The translations under genes and the position numbers were made by a program. 64,000 nucleotides of DNA from a bacterium C-53 (GTDB lineage: Bacteria; Bacillota; Clostridia; Lachnospirales; Lachnospiraceae): positions 1-64,000 of the forward strand of contig RAZD01000004.1 of NCBI GenBank assembly GCA_003612525.1, in the 5' to 3' direction. The notes under the pieces were generated by a model that was not told where the DNA came from, did no database searches, and saw only the letters and a list, made by a program, of their open reading frames with translations. Shown here piece after piece: positions 20,439 to 29,328 of this stretch. Within the stretch, counting starts at the first letter, position 1; each line of letters starts with the position of its first letter.

Positions 20439-20462
20439 AGCTTGCTTCTGCAATCACTATCC
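20434..20462 (-). promoter_or_regulatory. RAT (ribonucleic antiterminator) site for LicT
   Basis: The minus strand reads GGATAGTGATTGCAGAAGCA followed by AGCTAAACC. This closely follows the RAT consensus as I remember it (GGATtGTtACTGC...GCAgGCAAAACC) and overlaps the 5' arm of the terminator. Binding of active LicT here should let transcription continue into licT-bglP-bglA-ptsH-ptsI. Confidence 0.85.
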
Positions 20463-20587
20463 TTTTGACAGTATCACGATACCACAGCACGAATGCAAAG
20501 TCAATCTCTGAACATCCTCTTTCAGACTTTCTCTGTTTTAGCCAAAAACAAAGGAACGGTTTTGGTTATTTTGCTTACGGTTCCCGC

Positions 20588-21244
20588 TCAATATTCTTTT
20601 TTCCGAAATACACCGATCGTAAGCGGACAGGATACGGCAAATGTCAGTATGCCGCAAAAAAGTATACCCATCCCGCCAAGCACAATCTGCGCTGTGGTCA
20701 TACCTCCCGGAAAGAATCTGTTGATCAGCGTCGTAAGTCCCATAATGCTTCCGATTCCGCAAAGCAGACTGATGACTAAAAACACTTCATTCCGTTCTTC
20801 TCCGCCCAAAAACAGAAGCGGAAAGAAAATTGCCCCCATAAACAAACTGGTTCCAATCCCAACTACAAACAGCATGAAAATATCCGTGTCTCTGTCAAAC
20901 GGATAGCCATGCAGCGCTATGGAAAGAGCTGCGCATATTCCCGCAAAAGCCGCTCCCACAACCAGCCACAGAACCTGACTGAAAAACAGGCTTTTCACAA
21001 TATCCGCCCTCTTTACGGGGGTTGTCAGCTTGTATTTGCTCCACTTTCCGGCGCCTTCTCTGCGCACACTGGCAATCGAATTCAGAGAAAAGCCAACCAT
21101 AGCCAACAACATATATCCAATGATTAATGACGGAATTGCATTGTCCATCAAAACCACAAAAATTCCCAGTAAAACCATAACAGCTGAAAATACTTTTATA
21201 TTCGAGATCACGATATAAAAATTATTTTTTAAAAGTCCTCTCAT
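20588..21244 (-). CDS. ABC-2 type permease (YtrC/D-like)
   Basis: A 218-residue integral membrane protein with about six hydrophobic segments (for example VFSAVMVLLGIFVVLM and IIGYMLLAMVGFSLNSIA) and a short cytoplasmic loop EGAGKWSKYKLTTPVKRADIV, typical of ABC-2 permeases. It overlaps the ATPase gene by 4 bases (ATGA), so it forms the membrane half of that transporter. In the GntR-ATPase-permease layout such systems respond to cell-wall-active compounds (YtrA type, known in Bacillus). The cargo here is unknown. Confidence 0.85.
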   Translation of the reverse strand: MRGLLKNNFYIVISNIKVFSAVMVLLGIFVVLMDNAIPSLIIGYMLLAMVGFSLNSIASVRREGAGKWSKYKLTTPVKRADIVKSLFFSQVLWLVVGAAFAGICAALSIALHGYPFDRDTDIFMLFVVGIGTSLFMGAIFFPLLFLGGEERNEVFLVISLLCGIGSIMGLTTLINRFFPGGMTTAQIVLGGMGILFCGILTFAVSCPLTIGVFRKKEY

Positions 21245-22113
21245 ACCCGCTCCCCCTTCACGAATAACAACATCATTTCATCAATGGAAACAGGGTCCAC
21301 AACCGCCCCTTTGTACTTTCGTTCCGCCTCTTTCTTATCAGATACCAGAACATCTGTCTGAAAATCCCGCTTTCGGTATGCCAGAATATCACCGGGGTCC
21401 AGTGCAAGAAACTGGCTCTCCCTGCACCGCATCACCCCATAGTGATAAGTCAGATCATTTTTGGACACCGTCATAATCAGTCTTCCATCGTGAATCAGTG
21501 TAATATAATCCGCGACTTTCTCCAAATCACCTGTAATATGGGAAGATAAAAGAATCGAATGATCTTCCTCCTGCACAAATTCAAGAAAAACATCCAGCAT
21601 TTCATCCCTCATGACAGGGTCCAGCCCACTGGTCGCTTCGTCTAAAATCAACAGCTGCGGATGATGCGACAATGCGGCGGCAATCGCCAACTTCATCGTC
21701 ATTCCTTTGGAATAGTATTTGAACTTCTGCTTTACGGGCAGATGAAAATCCTCTAAATATTTTTGGAATAAGGCATCGTCCCATTGTTTATAAAGCCCTT
21801 TCATCACACGCGATAACTGTTTCGCCGTAAAGAAGTCGGGAAAATTATCTCCATCATAAACTACGCCGATTTTCTCCCGAATCTCCGTATCCGAGTCAAG
21901 CATTTCCCTGCCAAACAGTTTCACCGTTCCGCTGTCTTTTACAACCGTATTCAGAATACAGCCGATCGTGGTCGTCTTGCCTGCCCCGTTTTCACCGACA
22001 AATCCCAGAATCGCTCCATATGGCAGAGAAAAGGAAATCTGACCTAATGTAAAATTTGATTTTCTATACGTCTTGGACATCTGCTGTACTTCTAAAATAT
22101 TTTCCACAATCAT
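21241..22113 (-). CDS. ABC transporter ATP-binding protein
   Basis: A 290-residue ATPase: Walker A GFVGENGAGKTTTIG (about residues 36-50), a degenerate signature KYYSKGMTMKLAIAAAL, Walker B LLILDEATSGLDP and an H-loop ILLSSHITGDLEKV. The signature reads YSKGM rather than LSGGQ, which I recall in YtrB-type proteins. About 80 C-terminal residues beyond the core may sense or anchor. It overlaps the GntR regulator and the permease by 4 bases each. Confidence 0.9.
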   Translation of the reverse strand: MIVENILEVQQMSKTYRKSNFTLGQISFSLPYGAILGFVGENGAGKTTTIGCILNTVVKDSGTVKLFGREMLDSDTEIREKIGVVYDGDNFPDFFTAKQLSRVMKGLYKQWDDALFQKYLEDFHLPVKQKFKYYSKGMTMKLAIAAALSHHPQLLILDEATSGLDPVMRDEMLDVFLEFVQEEDHSILLSSHITGDLEKVADYITLIHDGRLIMTVSKNDLTYHYGVMRCRESQFLALDPGDILAYRKRDFQTDVLVSDKKEAERKYKGAVVDPVSIDEMMLLFVKGERV

Positions 22114-22487
22114 TCATCCTCCTCATAAAACATAGCCAAAAGCTCCGTCAATTTCTCAAGAGGAATATTGCTGATCCGTCCAATCTCAGCGGCCGCCTGC
22201 AAATGTTCCTCAGCGATTCGCTGCTGCTCCTCCTGATAAAGTTCCTTATTGCACGCCGATACAAAACTTCCTCTGCCAACCGTTGTTTCAATAAATCCGT
22301 CTCTCTGTAAATCTTCATAGGCTTTCTGAACCGTAATCACACTCACATGAATTGATTTCGCCAAAGCCCGCATAGAAGGAATGGCATCGCCTGCCTGTAG
22401 TTCACCGCTCATAATCATAGCTTTCATTTGCGATGTTATTTGTTCATAGATCGGTTTATTGGCATTGTTGCTGATAATAATTTCCAC
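22110..22487 (-). CDS. GntR family regulator (YtrA subfamily)
   Basis: A 125-residue repressor. The N-terminal winged helix (PIYEQITSQMKAMIMSGELQAGDAIPSMRALAKSIHVSVITVQKAYEDLQRDGFIETTVGRGSFV) is complete, followed by a short C-terminal helix as in YtrA-type regulators, which lack a ligand domain. It is the first gene of a three-gene unit with 4-base overlaps. A perfect 25-bp palindrome lies 23 nt upstream of its ATG, presumably its own operator. Confidence 0.9.
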   Translation of the reverse strand: MEIIISNNANKPIYEQITSQMKAMIMSGELQAGDAIPSMRALAKSIHVSVITVQKAYEDLQRDGFIETTVGRGSFVSACNKELYQEEQQRIAEEHLQAAAEIGRISNIPLEKLTELLAMFYEEDE

Positions 22488-22509
22488 ATCCTGCCGCCTC
22501 CTCTTCTAT

Positions 22510-22534
22510 AATGTACTTAATGTATAAGTACATT
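22510..22534. promoter_or_regulatory. Palindromic operator of the GntR-ABC operon
   Basis: AATGTACTTA, 5 nt, TAAGTACATT is a perfect inverted repeat with 10-bp arms just before the YtrA-like regulator. It overlaps the expected promoter, so the operon is probably self-repressed. Confidence 0.75.
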
Positions 22535-22633
22535 ATATCATATTTGCTATGTTCGTCAATACATAACTTTAATATAAGCTTCTTCCCGATAATGCCGACG
22601 ACTACAGAATCCCGGCATATAGGATGAAGCCAC

Positions 22634-22688
22634 AAAAATACCTCTCAAGTAGATTCGGGTTATTTCCACTGTCTACTTAAGAGGTATA
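22634..22688 (-). terminator. Terminator after aldo/keto reductase
   Basis: On the minus strand, ATACCTCTTAAGTAGA pairs with TCTACTTGAGAGGTAT around an 18-nt loop, followed by five T. It starts about 16 nt past the reductase stop. Confidence 0.75.
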
Positions 22689-22703
22689 GACGAGCTAACT
22701 CTT

Positions 22704-23546
22704 CTACCGGCGAAGTCCCGTCAGCATTTCCACCGTTGCCGGCTCATAGTGGGAGAAGAACAGACTTTCTTTTTCATCCAATGCCTGAATTGCCGCCATA
22801 TCCTCGCCATCCAGCATAAAATCAAATACATCCATATTCTGAATCATACGTTCCTTATGTGTAGACTTCGGAATCACCACAACGCCGCTCTGAATCAGGA
22901 AGCGGAGAGCAGTCTGTGCCGCACTCTTATTATATTTCTCTCCGATCTTTGTCAGGACAGGATTGGTGAAGAAATCTTTCCGCCCTTCTGCGAAAGGCCC
23001 CCACGATTCATGCTGTACGCCATATTTCACCATATACTCATGTGCCTGTGCCTGCTGATGGAACACATGGGTCTCCACCTGATTGACCGCCGGTTTCACT
23101 TCCACAAATTTGCACAGATCGACCAGACGATCCGGATAGAAGTTTGATACGCCGATAGCGCGAATCCAGCCTTCTTTATAGGCTTCTTCCATTGCCCGAT
23201 AAGTTCCATAATAATCATTGAAAGGTTGGTGAATAAGCACCAAATCAATGTATTCCGTCTGCAGCTTGCGCAGGGATTCCCTCAAAGAAGCCTTCGCCTT
23301 TTCATAGCCACCGTTACTGATCCATACCTTTGTGGTGATAAATAACTCTCCACGGGAAACGCCGCCTTTTTTGATTGCATTGCCCACAGCTTCTTCATTC
23401 CCGTATGCCTGCGCCGTATCAATGGAACGGTAGCCGACACTGATCGCATCCAGCACACAGCGTTCACATTCCTCATTGCTTACCTGATACACACCGTATC
23501 CTAACACCGGCATCTTAGTTCCATTGTTCAAACTTACATATTCCAT
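22704..23546 (-). CDS. Aldo/keto reductase
   Basis: A 280-residue NADPH-dependent oxidoreductase of the aldo/keto reductase superfamily. The tetrad is visible as Asp in YRSIDTAQAYGNE, Tyr in the same stretch (about residue 48), Lys in FITTKVWISN and His in LVLIHQPFNDYYG. Further motifs are AIGVSNFYPDRLVDL and the cofactor-phosphate region VVIPKSTHKERMIQNMDVFDF. Start at 23546 follows GGAGGG; the upstream in-frame ATT/ATG codons precede that site. Physiological carbonyl substrate unknown. Single gene with its own terminator. Confidence 0.9.
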   Translation of the reverse strand: MEYVSLNNGTKMPVLGYGVYQVSNEECERCVLDAISVGYRSIDTAQAYGNEEAVGNAIKKGGVSRGELFITTKVWISNGGYEKAKASLRESLRKLQTEYIDLVLIHQPFNDYYGTYRAMEEAYKEGWIRAIGVSNFYPDRLVDLCKFVEVKPAVNQVETHVFHQQAQAHEYMVKYGVQHESWGPFAEGRKDFFTNPVLTKIGEKYNKSAAQTALRFLIQSGVVVIPKSTHKERMIQNMDVFDFMLDGEDMAAIQALDEKESLFFSHYEPATVEMLTGLRR

Positions 23547-23661
23547 GATTTTCCCTCCTGTAATCATTATTTTATCCAGATGTACCTCTCAGGCGCCAAA
23601 AACTGTTTCACAATTCTCACAGTGAAAACATAGCCAGCCCTGTTGTTCATGTTTCATATTA

Positions 23662-23695
23662 TAAGAAAAGCAAGACTCCAGGAGAAGTCTCGCTT
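23662..23695 (-). terminator. Terminator after the LysR gene
   Basis: Minus strand: AAGCGAGACT pairs with AGTCTTGCTT over a short loop and is followed by TTCTTATAA, 32 nt beyond the broken LysR gene. Confidence 0.6.
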
Positions 23696-23726
23696 CGTTC
23701 ATCAGTTTATACCCAATGGTTATAAC

Positions 23727-24541
23727 TCAATTTTCTTTTTCACATACAGCTATTCGTACCGCCTCTAAAAATTTCTTTACCGTTTCTGATGACCGTGTGG
23801 AATGGAGCAGCCCAAACGGGATACTATGCTCCCATTCGACCGGAATCACTTTCAAAAGCGGATGCACATTCGCCCATCCTGGAATAGCCAGAAGAACGTC
23901 ATTACTGTTCTCGCACCGGTTGAAGGCTTCCATGCTGTAAAAATCAAAATCTACAATCTGTATCCGGCTATGATTCTGCCAGAGATCATCCCGAAGTCTG
24001 TCTACATAATTACTCCAATTCCGGCGCATCAACATCAGATTTTCTCCGTAAAGATCTTCTATTTCCAGCTTATCCTTTACTGCAAGCCTGTGATGGATAG
24101 AAACCGCGCAGAAGAATGGTTCACGGGATAATTGAAGCCCCGCACAATGCCGTAAATCCAGCATGGTTCCATCAAAAATCCCGGCAACCACATCTATATT
24201 TTTACCGAGATTAGCCAGAATTTCCCTTGCATTCTCCGGTGTATTTTCAAAAGGAATAATCTGAAATTTCAACTCGGGACAATATGACTGTATCTTCGGC
24301 CATAGCTGCATTAAAAGCTGAGTAATAATATATTTTGTGTCCTGATATAATGATTTTCCGACCTTCGTCAATGTCAGTCCTCTATGTGTCCGCTCAAATA
24401 ACTTTACCCCCCCAATGAACCCTCCAGCAGATTGATCTGCTTAATGACCGCTGTTGGAGTAATATAGGATTCTTCCGCTGCTTTATTAAAGCTTCCGGCT
24501 TCTGCTACACGGATAAATGTATTAAGCTGCGGATTATACAT
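23727..24541 (-). pseudogene. LysR-type regulator interrupted at a G7 tract
   Basis: From ATG 24541 (AAGGAG upstream) the frame gives a standard LysR helix-turn-helix (LNTFIRVAEAGSFNKAAEESYITPTAVIKQINLLEGSLGG) and then hits TAA right after a run of seven G (24407-24413). The next frame continues the family exactly (VKLFERTHRGLTLTKVG), followed by the whole effector domain to 23727. One extra G or two fewer G would restore a reading frame of about 270 residues. This can be a true null allele, slippage-driven phase variation, or a sequencing error. The gene is co-directional with and 14 nt behind the DUF5714 gene. Confidence 0.8.
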
Positions 24542-24555
24542 TTCTAATCATCTCC

Positions 24556-25248
24556 TTAATCTGGTGCAGCCGAAAAAGGACAGCGTCTGCCAATACATTG
24601 ATTATTTTGCTGTGAGTAACTGCATATGATTTCAGACTTTTCCATAGTTATATCGAAATTATCAGCGACAAAATCAATCGCAGCTAAAATTGACAGAAAC
24701 GAATCTCTTTTGCAGCATCGGGGGCCACCAACCTCCGCAATCCTGCCAAGCGCTGTTGAAGTCATCTGATTCGATAATGCGAAAGGTTCATTTGTAAGCG
24801 GCGTCGATTTCGACAGGATGGAAATGAAGATACCGGCGCTGATTCCTGCGCCACACGCTCCCCAAAAACCACAGGCACCGCCAGGAACGCTTTTTCCGCG
24901 GTTCACCATCTCAATCAATGCGGCAGGAAGGTCAATCTCTCCGCCGGCATTCTTATATGCGGTCAGAAGTGCAGCGCCTACCATAACATGATGTTCTGGC
25001 CCATGCATATGGCAAAACGGCTGAGACATCAGCATAGTAACTATTTCCACAGGGTTTTTGGATGTTTCTTCGAGGCATAGCCCGATGACGCTGTCCACGC
25101 CCCGGGTATGACATTCATTACAGACAAAATGACCATTTACGCATCTGGTCCTACTGTTTTCTTTTCTATGGCATATCGCACATTCCATAGGTTCATCTTT
25201 TTCCAAATACTCCAAAGGAGCATTGCAGATCAGGCATTCTTCTTTCAT
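24556..25248 (-). CDS. DUF5714 cysteine-rich protein
   Basis: A 230-residue protein. It opens with zinc-finger-like pairs (ECLICNAPLEY, MECAICHRKEN, HFVCNECHTRG), continues with PFCHMHGPEHHVMVGAALLTAYKNAGG and a Gly/Cys-rich GGACGFWGACGAGISAGIF, and ends GGPRCCKRDSFLSILAAIDF...CSYSQQNNQCIGRRCPF. This is the DUF5714 pattern, seen in anaerobes alone or attached to radical SAM or methyltransferase proteins. The many Cys and His suggest a metal or Fe-S centre. Function unknown. GGAGG before the ATG; probably transcribed with the broken LysR gene. Confidence 0.75.
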   Translation of the reverse strand: MKEECLICNAPLEYLEKDEPMECAICHRKENSRTRCVNGHFVCNECHTRGVDSVIGLCLEETSKNPVEIVTMLMSQPFCHMHGPEHHVMVGAALLTAYKNAGGEIDLPAALIEMVNRGKSVPGGACGFWGACGAGISAGIFISILSKSTPLTNEPFALSNQMTSTALGRIAEVGGPRCCKRDSFLSILAAIDFVADNFDITMEKSEIICSYSQQNNQCIGRRCPFSAAPD

Positions 25249-25406
25249 TATTTATACCTCCGTTTACTTTCAAAGTCCAAAAAATAAAGCAGGGGAAAGT
25301 TTTTACGTTTGCAAAATGTAATTGCAGTCAAAAGCCCACCCAATATTCCAGCCGTCTATTCCAATTAAATTTTCTATCATGTACGTTTACAACCATGTCA
25401 CCTTTT

Positions 25407-25931
25407 TTATACTACTAAAAATTCGTTTTCCTGCTCAATATACCTACAAAACACGAAAATACCGCATATCAGTTCTGGAAGAAAATCACTCATAACTTCT
25501 ATGTTCCACCCGCCGACTAATCCCCGGTGAAAGATTTGAATAACTGCTTTGTCAAACTTATCAGATAATATATAATTTTGGTTGTTCTGCATTGTTAGCA
25601 AATATTCATTTTTATTAAATACAACCTTTGCATGGTCTACTCTTGGCATACGGCATAAAGGCCAGCCAATTACAGTTGGGTCATCTTCCTCTGCATAGTC
25701 TGGTTTTGCGACTGCATATTTGTTACCATTACCATCAAACAAGATATATTGATGGTGGCGAACATTCCTCGTTTCATTCGACGGAACCCCTAAATTTGCT
25801 ATATTCGTGCGCATAGGCACTGAACTGTTTACAGAATATATCTTTTTTTCCGAACTTGTTAAAGCGCCTTTTATTCGGGCTGACACTATATCATTAAAAT
25901 ATAAAGTTCCTGCTTTCATTATGTACTTCAT
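25407..25931 (-). CDS. Tubby C-terminal-like / LURP-one-like protein
   Basis: A 174-residue protein starting at MKYIMKAGTLYFND (GGAGGG upstream; the longer frame lacks support). Alternating strands such as HHQYILFDGNGNKYAVAKP, HAKVVFNKNEYLLTMQNNQNYILSDKFDKAVIQIFHRG, then WNIEVMSDFLPELICGIFVFCRYIEQENEF, fit the tubby-like beta barrel with a hydrophobic C-terminal helix found in small Firmicutes proteins. Function unknown. Stands alone. Confidence 0.5.
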   Translation of the reverse strand: MKYIMKAGTLYFNDIVSARIKGALTSSEKKIYSVNSSVPMRTNIANLGVPSNETRNVRHHQYILFDGNGNKYAVAKPDYAEEDDPTVIGWPLCRMPRVDHAKVVFNKNEYLLTMQNNQNYILSDKFDKAVIQIFHRGLVGGWNIEVMSDFLPELICGIFVFCRYIEQENEFLVV

Positions 25932-26071
25932 ATTACCCTCCATGCCGCTTTTGGGCGGCGCAAATAGAAATGAGAACACTGTATTTTGCGTTTTTCCGTG
26001 TGAAACTTAATACTTCTTAGGCAGTGTATTTTACTGACTGAGAAATATTTTCCACAATAGCTCTCCTCATA

Positions 26072-26635
26072 TCAAACAATAGAATACAGCAATACTCCGG
26101 CTACACCTGCTCCCATCATCACATAAATGGGATTTACTTTCCATTTCCTCAAAACCAAAAACCCAATTGCAAAAATAATTACAGAAATTATGTTAACTCC
26201 ACTCAAATCAACAGGCAGAACCCTTTCTCCGTAAAAAGACATGATTACTAACGTAATACCGGCGGAGGCAATCATGGCCACAACAGCAGGGCGAAGACCT
26301 GCAAGCATCCCCTGTACCATTTTTAATCCACGAAAACGATAATAGATATGGGCAAGCGTCATTACAATCACGCAAGACGGGAGAATACAACCAGTGGTAG
26401 CAATAATCGCTCCCGGAATTCCTGCAACTTGAATCCCTACAAAGGTTGCTGAATTGATGGCAATCGGCCCCGGTGTCATTTCCGCAATCGTCATAATATC
26501 TGCAAATTGTGTCATAGTCAACCACGAGTGAACATCAACAACTTGGTTTTGAATCAGCGGCATGGCAGCATATCCACCGCCTATACTAAACAACCCAATT
26601 TGAAAAAAACTCCAAAGCAGTTCAATATAAATCAT
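26072..26635 (-). CDS. Chromate transporter half ChrA (C-terminal type)
   Basis: A 187-residue membrane protein, one half of a split CHR-family transporter. It has the conserved LFSIGGGYAAMPLIQNQVV at the N-terminus, the TPGPIAINSATFVG loop and about six hydrophobic segments. Two CHR domains in separate genes form the working pair in many Firmicutes. They export chromate in proven cases, but the natural substrate in anaerobes is unclear. Starts inside the end of the partner gene (4-base overlap). A divergent LysR gene probably controls both. Confidence 0.88.
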   Translation of the reverse strand: MIYIELLWSFFQIGLFSIGGGYAAMPLIQNQVVDVHSWLTMTQFADIMTIAEMTPGPIAINSATFVGIQVAGIPGAIIATTGCILPSCVIVMTLAHIYYRFRGLKMVQGMLAGLRPAVVAMIASAGITLVIMSFYGERVLPVDLSGVNIISVIIFAIGFLVLRKWKVNPIYVMMGAGVAGVLLYSIV

Positions 26636-27198
26636 AATTCCTGCCTCCCTTTCCTGCCAGGATACAAAGTATCAGCGGCGCCAATTATGGCACAAATCAG
26701 TATAATCAGTATAATATTGAATTTCATGAAACGGGCAGCGATAAATGACGCAACCAAAACACCAATCGGCAAAATCCGTTTTTTCTGGAAAATGCTTCTT
26801 CCCATTGTAACTACTACATCACAGATTACAGCGGCTACTCCAGCAAGCATACCTGTCATAGCCATATTAACAATCACATTATCACGAAAAGCAGTGTAGA
26901 AAAAAGAAATGACAGAAATAATGATAAGCGGTGGCAGCACTGTTCCCAATACTGTTATCAAAGCGCCAAGCACCCCTGCCACATGAAACCCTACAAGAAT
27001 AGACGCATTGACTGCGATTGCTCCGGGTGCGGATTGGGCGATTGCTGTTAAGTCCATCATTTCCTGTTCTTCTATCCAGTGTAGTTCATCAACAAACTTT
27101 TTCCGCATTAAGGGTATAATAACAAATCCACCACCGAACGTACAGGCACTTAACTGAAAAGTAGATAAAAACAGCTTGATAAATATTTTTTGTTTCAA
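26632..27198 (-). CDS. Chromate transporter half ChrA (N-terminal type)
   Basis: A 188-residue CHR-domain membrane protein with ACTFGGGFVIIPLMRKKFVDELHW and SAPGAIAVNASILVGFHVAG, the same two motifs as its partner. The start is a TTG at 27198 with GGAGG 8 nt upstream; the longer in-frame extension is a low-complexity leader without a ribosome site, and this start gives the usual half-length. Divergent from the LysR gene 107 nt away. Confidence 0.85.
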   Translation of the reverse strand: MKQKIFIKLFLSTFQLSACTFGGGFVIIPLMRKKFVDELHWIEEQEMMDLTAIAQSAPGAIAVNASILVGFHVAGVLGALITVLGTVLPPLIIISVISFFYTAFRDNVIVNMAMTGMLAGVAAVICDVVVTMGRSIFQKKRILPIGVLVASFIAARFMKFNIILIILICAIIGAADTLYPGRKGRQEL

Positions 27199-27305
27199 TT
27201 TGCTTTCCTCCTTATGCACATAAGTATAGCACTTGCTTTTTGATAAGAAAAATAATATAATTTTATTTATATAATAAGTAAATACATATGATTTCAGGAT
27301 AAAAT

Positions 27306-28220
27306 ATGACAATACGACACTTAAAAATTTTCTTATCTGTTTATAGAAGTAATTTCAATACGACAAGGGCTGCCGAAGAACTACATATGACACAGCCTGC
27401 CGTAAGCCTTGCTATCAAGGAATTAGAGCAATATTACGGTGTCACTTTATTTGACAGAATCGGGAAAAGACTTAAAATCACAGAAGCAGGACAACGGTTT
27501 TGTGAGTATTCTGCCCATATCATTTCCATGTTTGATGATATGGAAAAAGGAATGAAAGACTGGGACTCTTTTGGTATTATCAGAATTGGGGCAAGCATTA
27601 CTATTGGCTCGCAGTTTCTCCCTTACTATGTGAAAGCCTTTTACAATTGTTATCCTGGTACGGAGATAAAAGTAACTATCGAACCGTCAGAGCGATTGGA
27701 ACAGAAAATTCTGAAAAATGAGCTAGATTTTGCGCTGATTGAGGGCATTTCTCATAAACCGTCTTTTGTTTCAGAGGAATATATGGAAGACTATCTGACT
27801 GTTATCTGCCCTGCAAACAGCAATTTTTACCCGGGGCAGTTGCTTTCTGTTGAAGAATTTCGCCAACAGAATTTTCTTCTTCGTGAGCATGGAAGTGGAA
27901 CACGAGATACATTTGAACGAGTAATTGAAGCAGCGGGATTTTCTGTTTCCCCTATCTGGGAAGCCACAAGTACTACTGCCTTGGTAAATGCTGTTGTTAA
28001 CGGGCTTGGAATTGCCATATTGCCACATCGTATGGTAATTGGACCGATCGAACGTGGGCTTGTTACTGCTGTTCATGTAAAAGGACTTAATTTCAAACGA
28101 AAGTTTCATATCGTCTATCATAAAGAAAAATTTCTTACTTCATCAGCTAAAGCCTTTATTGAATTGTGTCGAAATTATGAAATGGATTATCCAATGCCCA
28201 AGTATAATGGGTTGTATTAG
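27306..28220 (+). CDS. LysR-type transcriptional regulator
   Basis: A 304-residue regulator with an N-terminal HTH (LKIFLSVYRSNFNTTRAAEELHMTQPAVSLAIKELEQYYGVTLFDRIGKRLKIT) and the two-lobed effector domain from about residue 90 (IRIGASITIGSQFLP). A TALVNAVVNGLGIAILP segment is typical of the CysB/CysL-like group. It is divergent from the chromate transporter genes and therefore their likely regulator, a common arrangement. No clear dyad could be fixed in the short intergenic region. Confidence 0.88.
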   Translation: MTIRHLKIFLSVYRSNFNTTRAAEELHMTQPAVSLAIKELEQYYGVTLFDRIGKRLKITEAGQRFCEYSAHIISMFDDMEKGMKDWDSFGIIRIGASITIGSQFLPYYVKAFYNCYPGTEIKVTIEPSERLEQKILKNELDFALIEGISHKPSFVSEEYMEDYLTVICPANSNFYPGQLLSVEEFRQQNFLLREHGSGTRDTFERVIEAAGFSVSPIWEATSTTALVNAVVNGLGIAILPHRMVIGPIERGLVTAVHVKGLNFKRKFHIVYHKEKFLTSSAKAFIELCRNYEMDYPMPKYNGLY

Positions 28221-28474
28221 AATGAAATTCAAGTTCTAATATCCTACGACTCTTGCAACAGCTATCACAAAATCCCGATACAAATATTCATGATACGCTT
28301 AACACGCCAAAACAAACAGATGATATTATCTCTGTCTGCGGCAGAAAATAACGCGGTTACTATTTTAGATATGCTGCACGATATGAAGGTCCAATTTTCA
28401 TAAACCCTACACTTTGCCACCAATGTTTTCACTGGTGGTATTCTTATTTCACGAACAACAAAAGGAGGATTATT
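28221..28474 (+). other. Degenerate region before the broken ABC gene
   Basis: No intact gene. Short open pieces in different frames (ending in TDDIISVCGRK and in VTILDMLHDMKVQFS) resemble the C-terminal ends of ABC ATPases, suggesting that another copy decayed here. A GGAGG ribosome site leads into the next frame. Confidence 0.3.
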
Positions 28475-29219
28475 ATGCAGACTGTAATCAATGTGAAGCA
28501 GTTGTCAAAATCTTACGGCAATCTGCTTGCGGTAGACAAAGTCAGTCTATCCGTAAAGCGTAAAACTGTTTACGGGCTTCTTGGCGCAAACGGCGCAGGC
28601 AAAAGCACGATAATTGAATGTATCTTAGGCACAAAAAATGCCGACAGCGGGACGGTATCCGTTCTGGGATACGACCCCAAAAAGGACAGACGCCGCCTGT
28701 TTCAGAGTGTCGGCGTTCAATTTCAAGAAATTTTGAAGCGTTTTCAAGTTACCCCTGTCAGCCCGGCAAAATTACTTTTGGCAGAATTTCTGATTTACGT
28801 TATTTATTGCATAGTGTCCATGCTTACCCTGTTTCCTGCCGCCATGCTGTTCTGGAAAATAAACATACATGGTTCTCTCCTCTTATTCCTGGGAAGTTGG
28901 CTTCTGACTATGGTATCAACTTTAAGTATCGGCTTATTGGTTGGGGGAATTGCAAAAAACATGAAAAGCGCGAGTGTGATTGCCTGTGTCTTATATTTCC
29001 CCATGCTGTTTTTCTCAGGCGCAACTCTTCCCTTTGAGGTTATGCCCGTTATTATGCAAAAGATCGTCAGTATCTTTCCGTTGACAAAGGGTATTCAGCT
29101 GATGAAAACGGCATTTCTTGGATTGCCGATTGAAAATGCGTTGCCTCCAAATTTCTGTTCTGATTGTCATTACACTCATCTGTTTTGGTATCTCTGTAAA
29201 GTATTTCAAATGGGAATAA
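28475..29219 (+). pseudogene. ABC transporter remnant: ATPase N-terminus fused to permease C-terminus
   Basis: Codons 1-90 are an ABC ATPase N-terminus with an intact Walker A (LLGANGAGKSTIIECILG) up to the Q-loop (GVQFQEI). The text then jumps, without signature or Walker B, into an ABC-2 permease (TPVSPAKLLLAEFLIYVIYC, then FPMLFFSGATLPFEVMP). The joint implies an in-frame deletion of the ATPase core plus the permease start. Near the end a frameshift separates IENALPP from ISVLIVITLICFGISVKYFKWE, whose stop is at 29219. The open frame itself runs on to 29311 in the wrong frame. It cannot hydrolyse ATP. Confidence 0.8.
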
Positions 29220-29289
29220 ACATTTTTTGGATGCGAAACATAACCATTCATTTGCGTCCGTTAGAAATGTTCGCTACCAGACGCATAAA

Positions 29290-29323
29290 CAGCCTTCCGA
29301 ATCAAAATTAATCCGGAAGGCTG
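29290..29323 (-). terminator. Hairpin after the unknown 291-codon gene
   Basis: CAGCCTTCCG and CGGAAGGCTG pair around an AT-rich loop directly after the stop of the minus-strand gene. The trailing T run is weak. Confidence 0.5.
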
Positions 29324-29328
29324 CCTTC

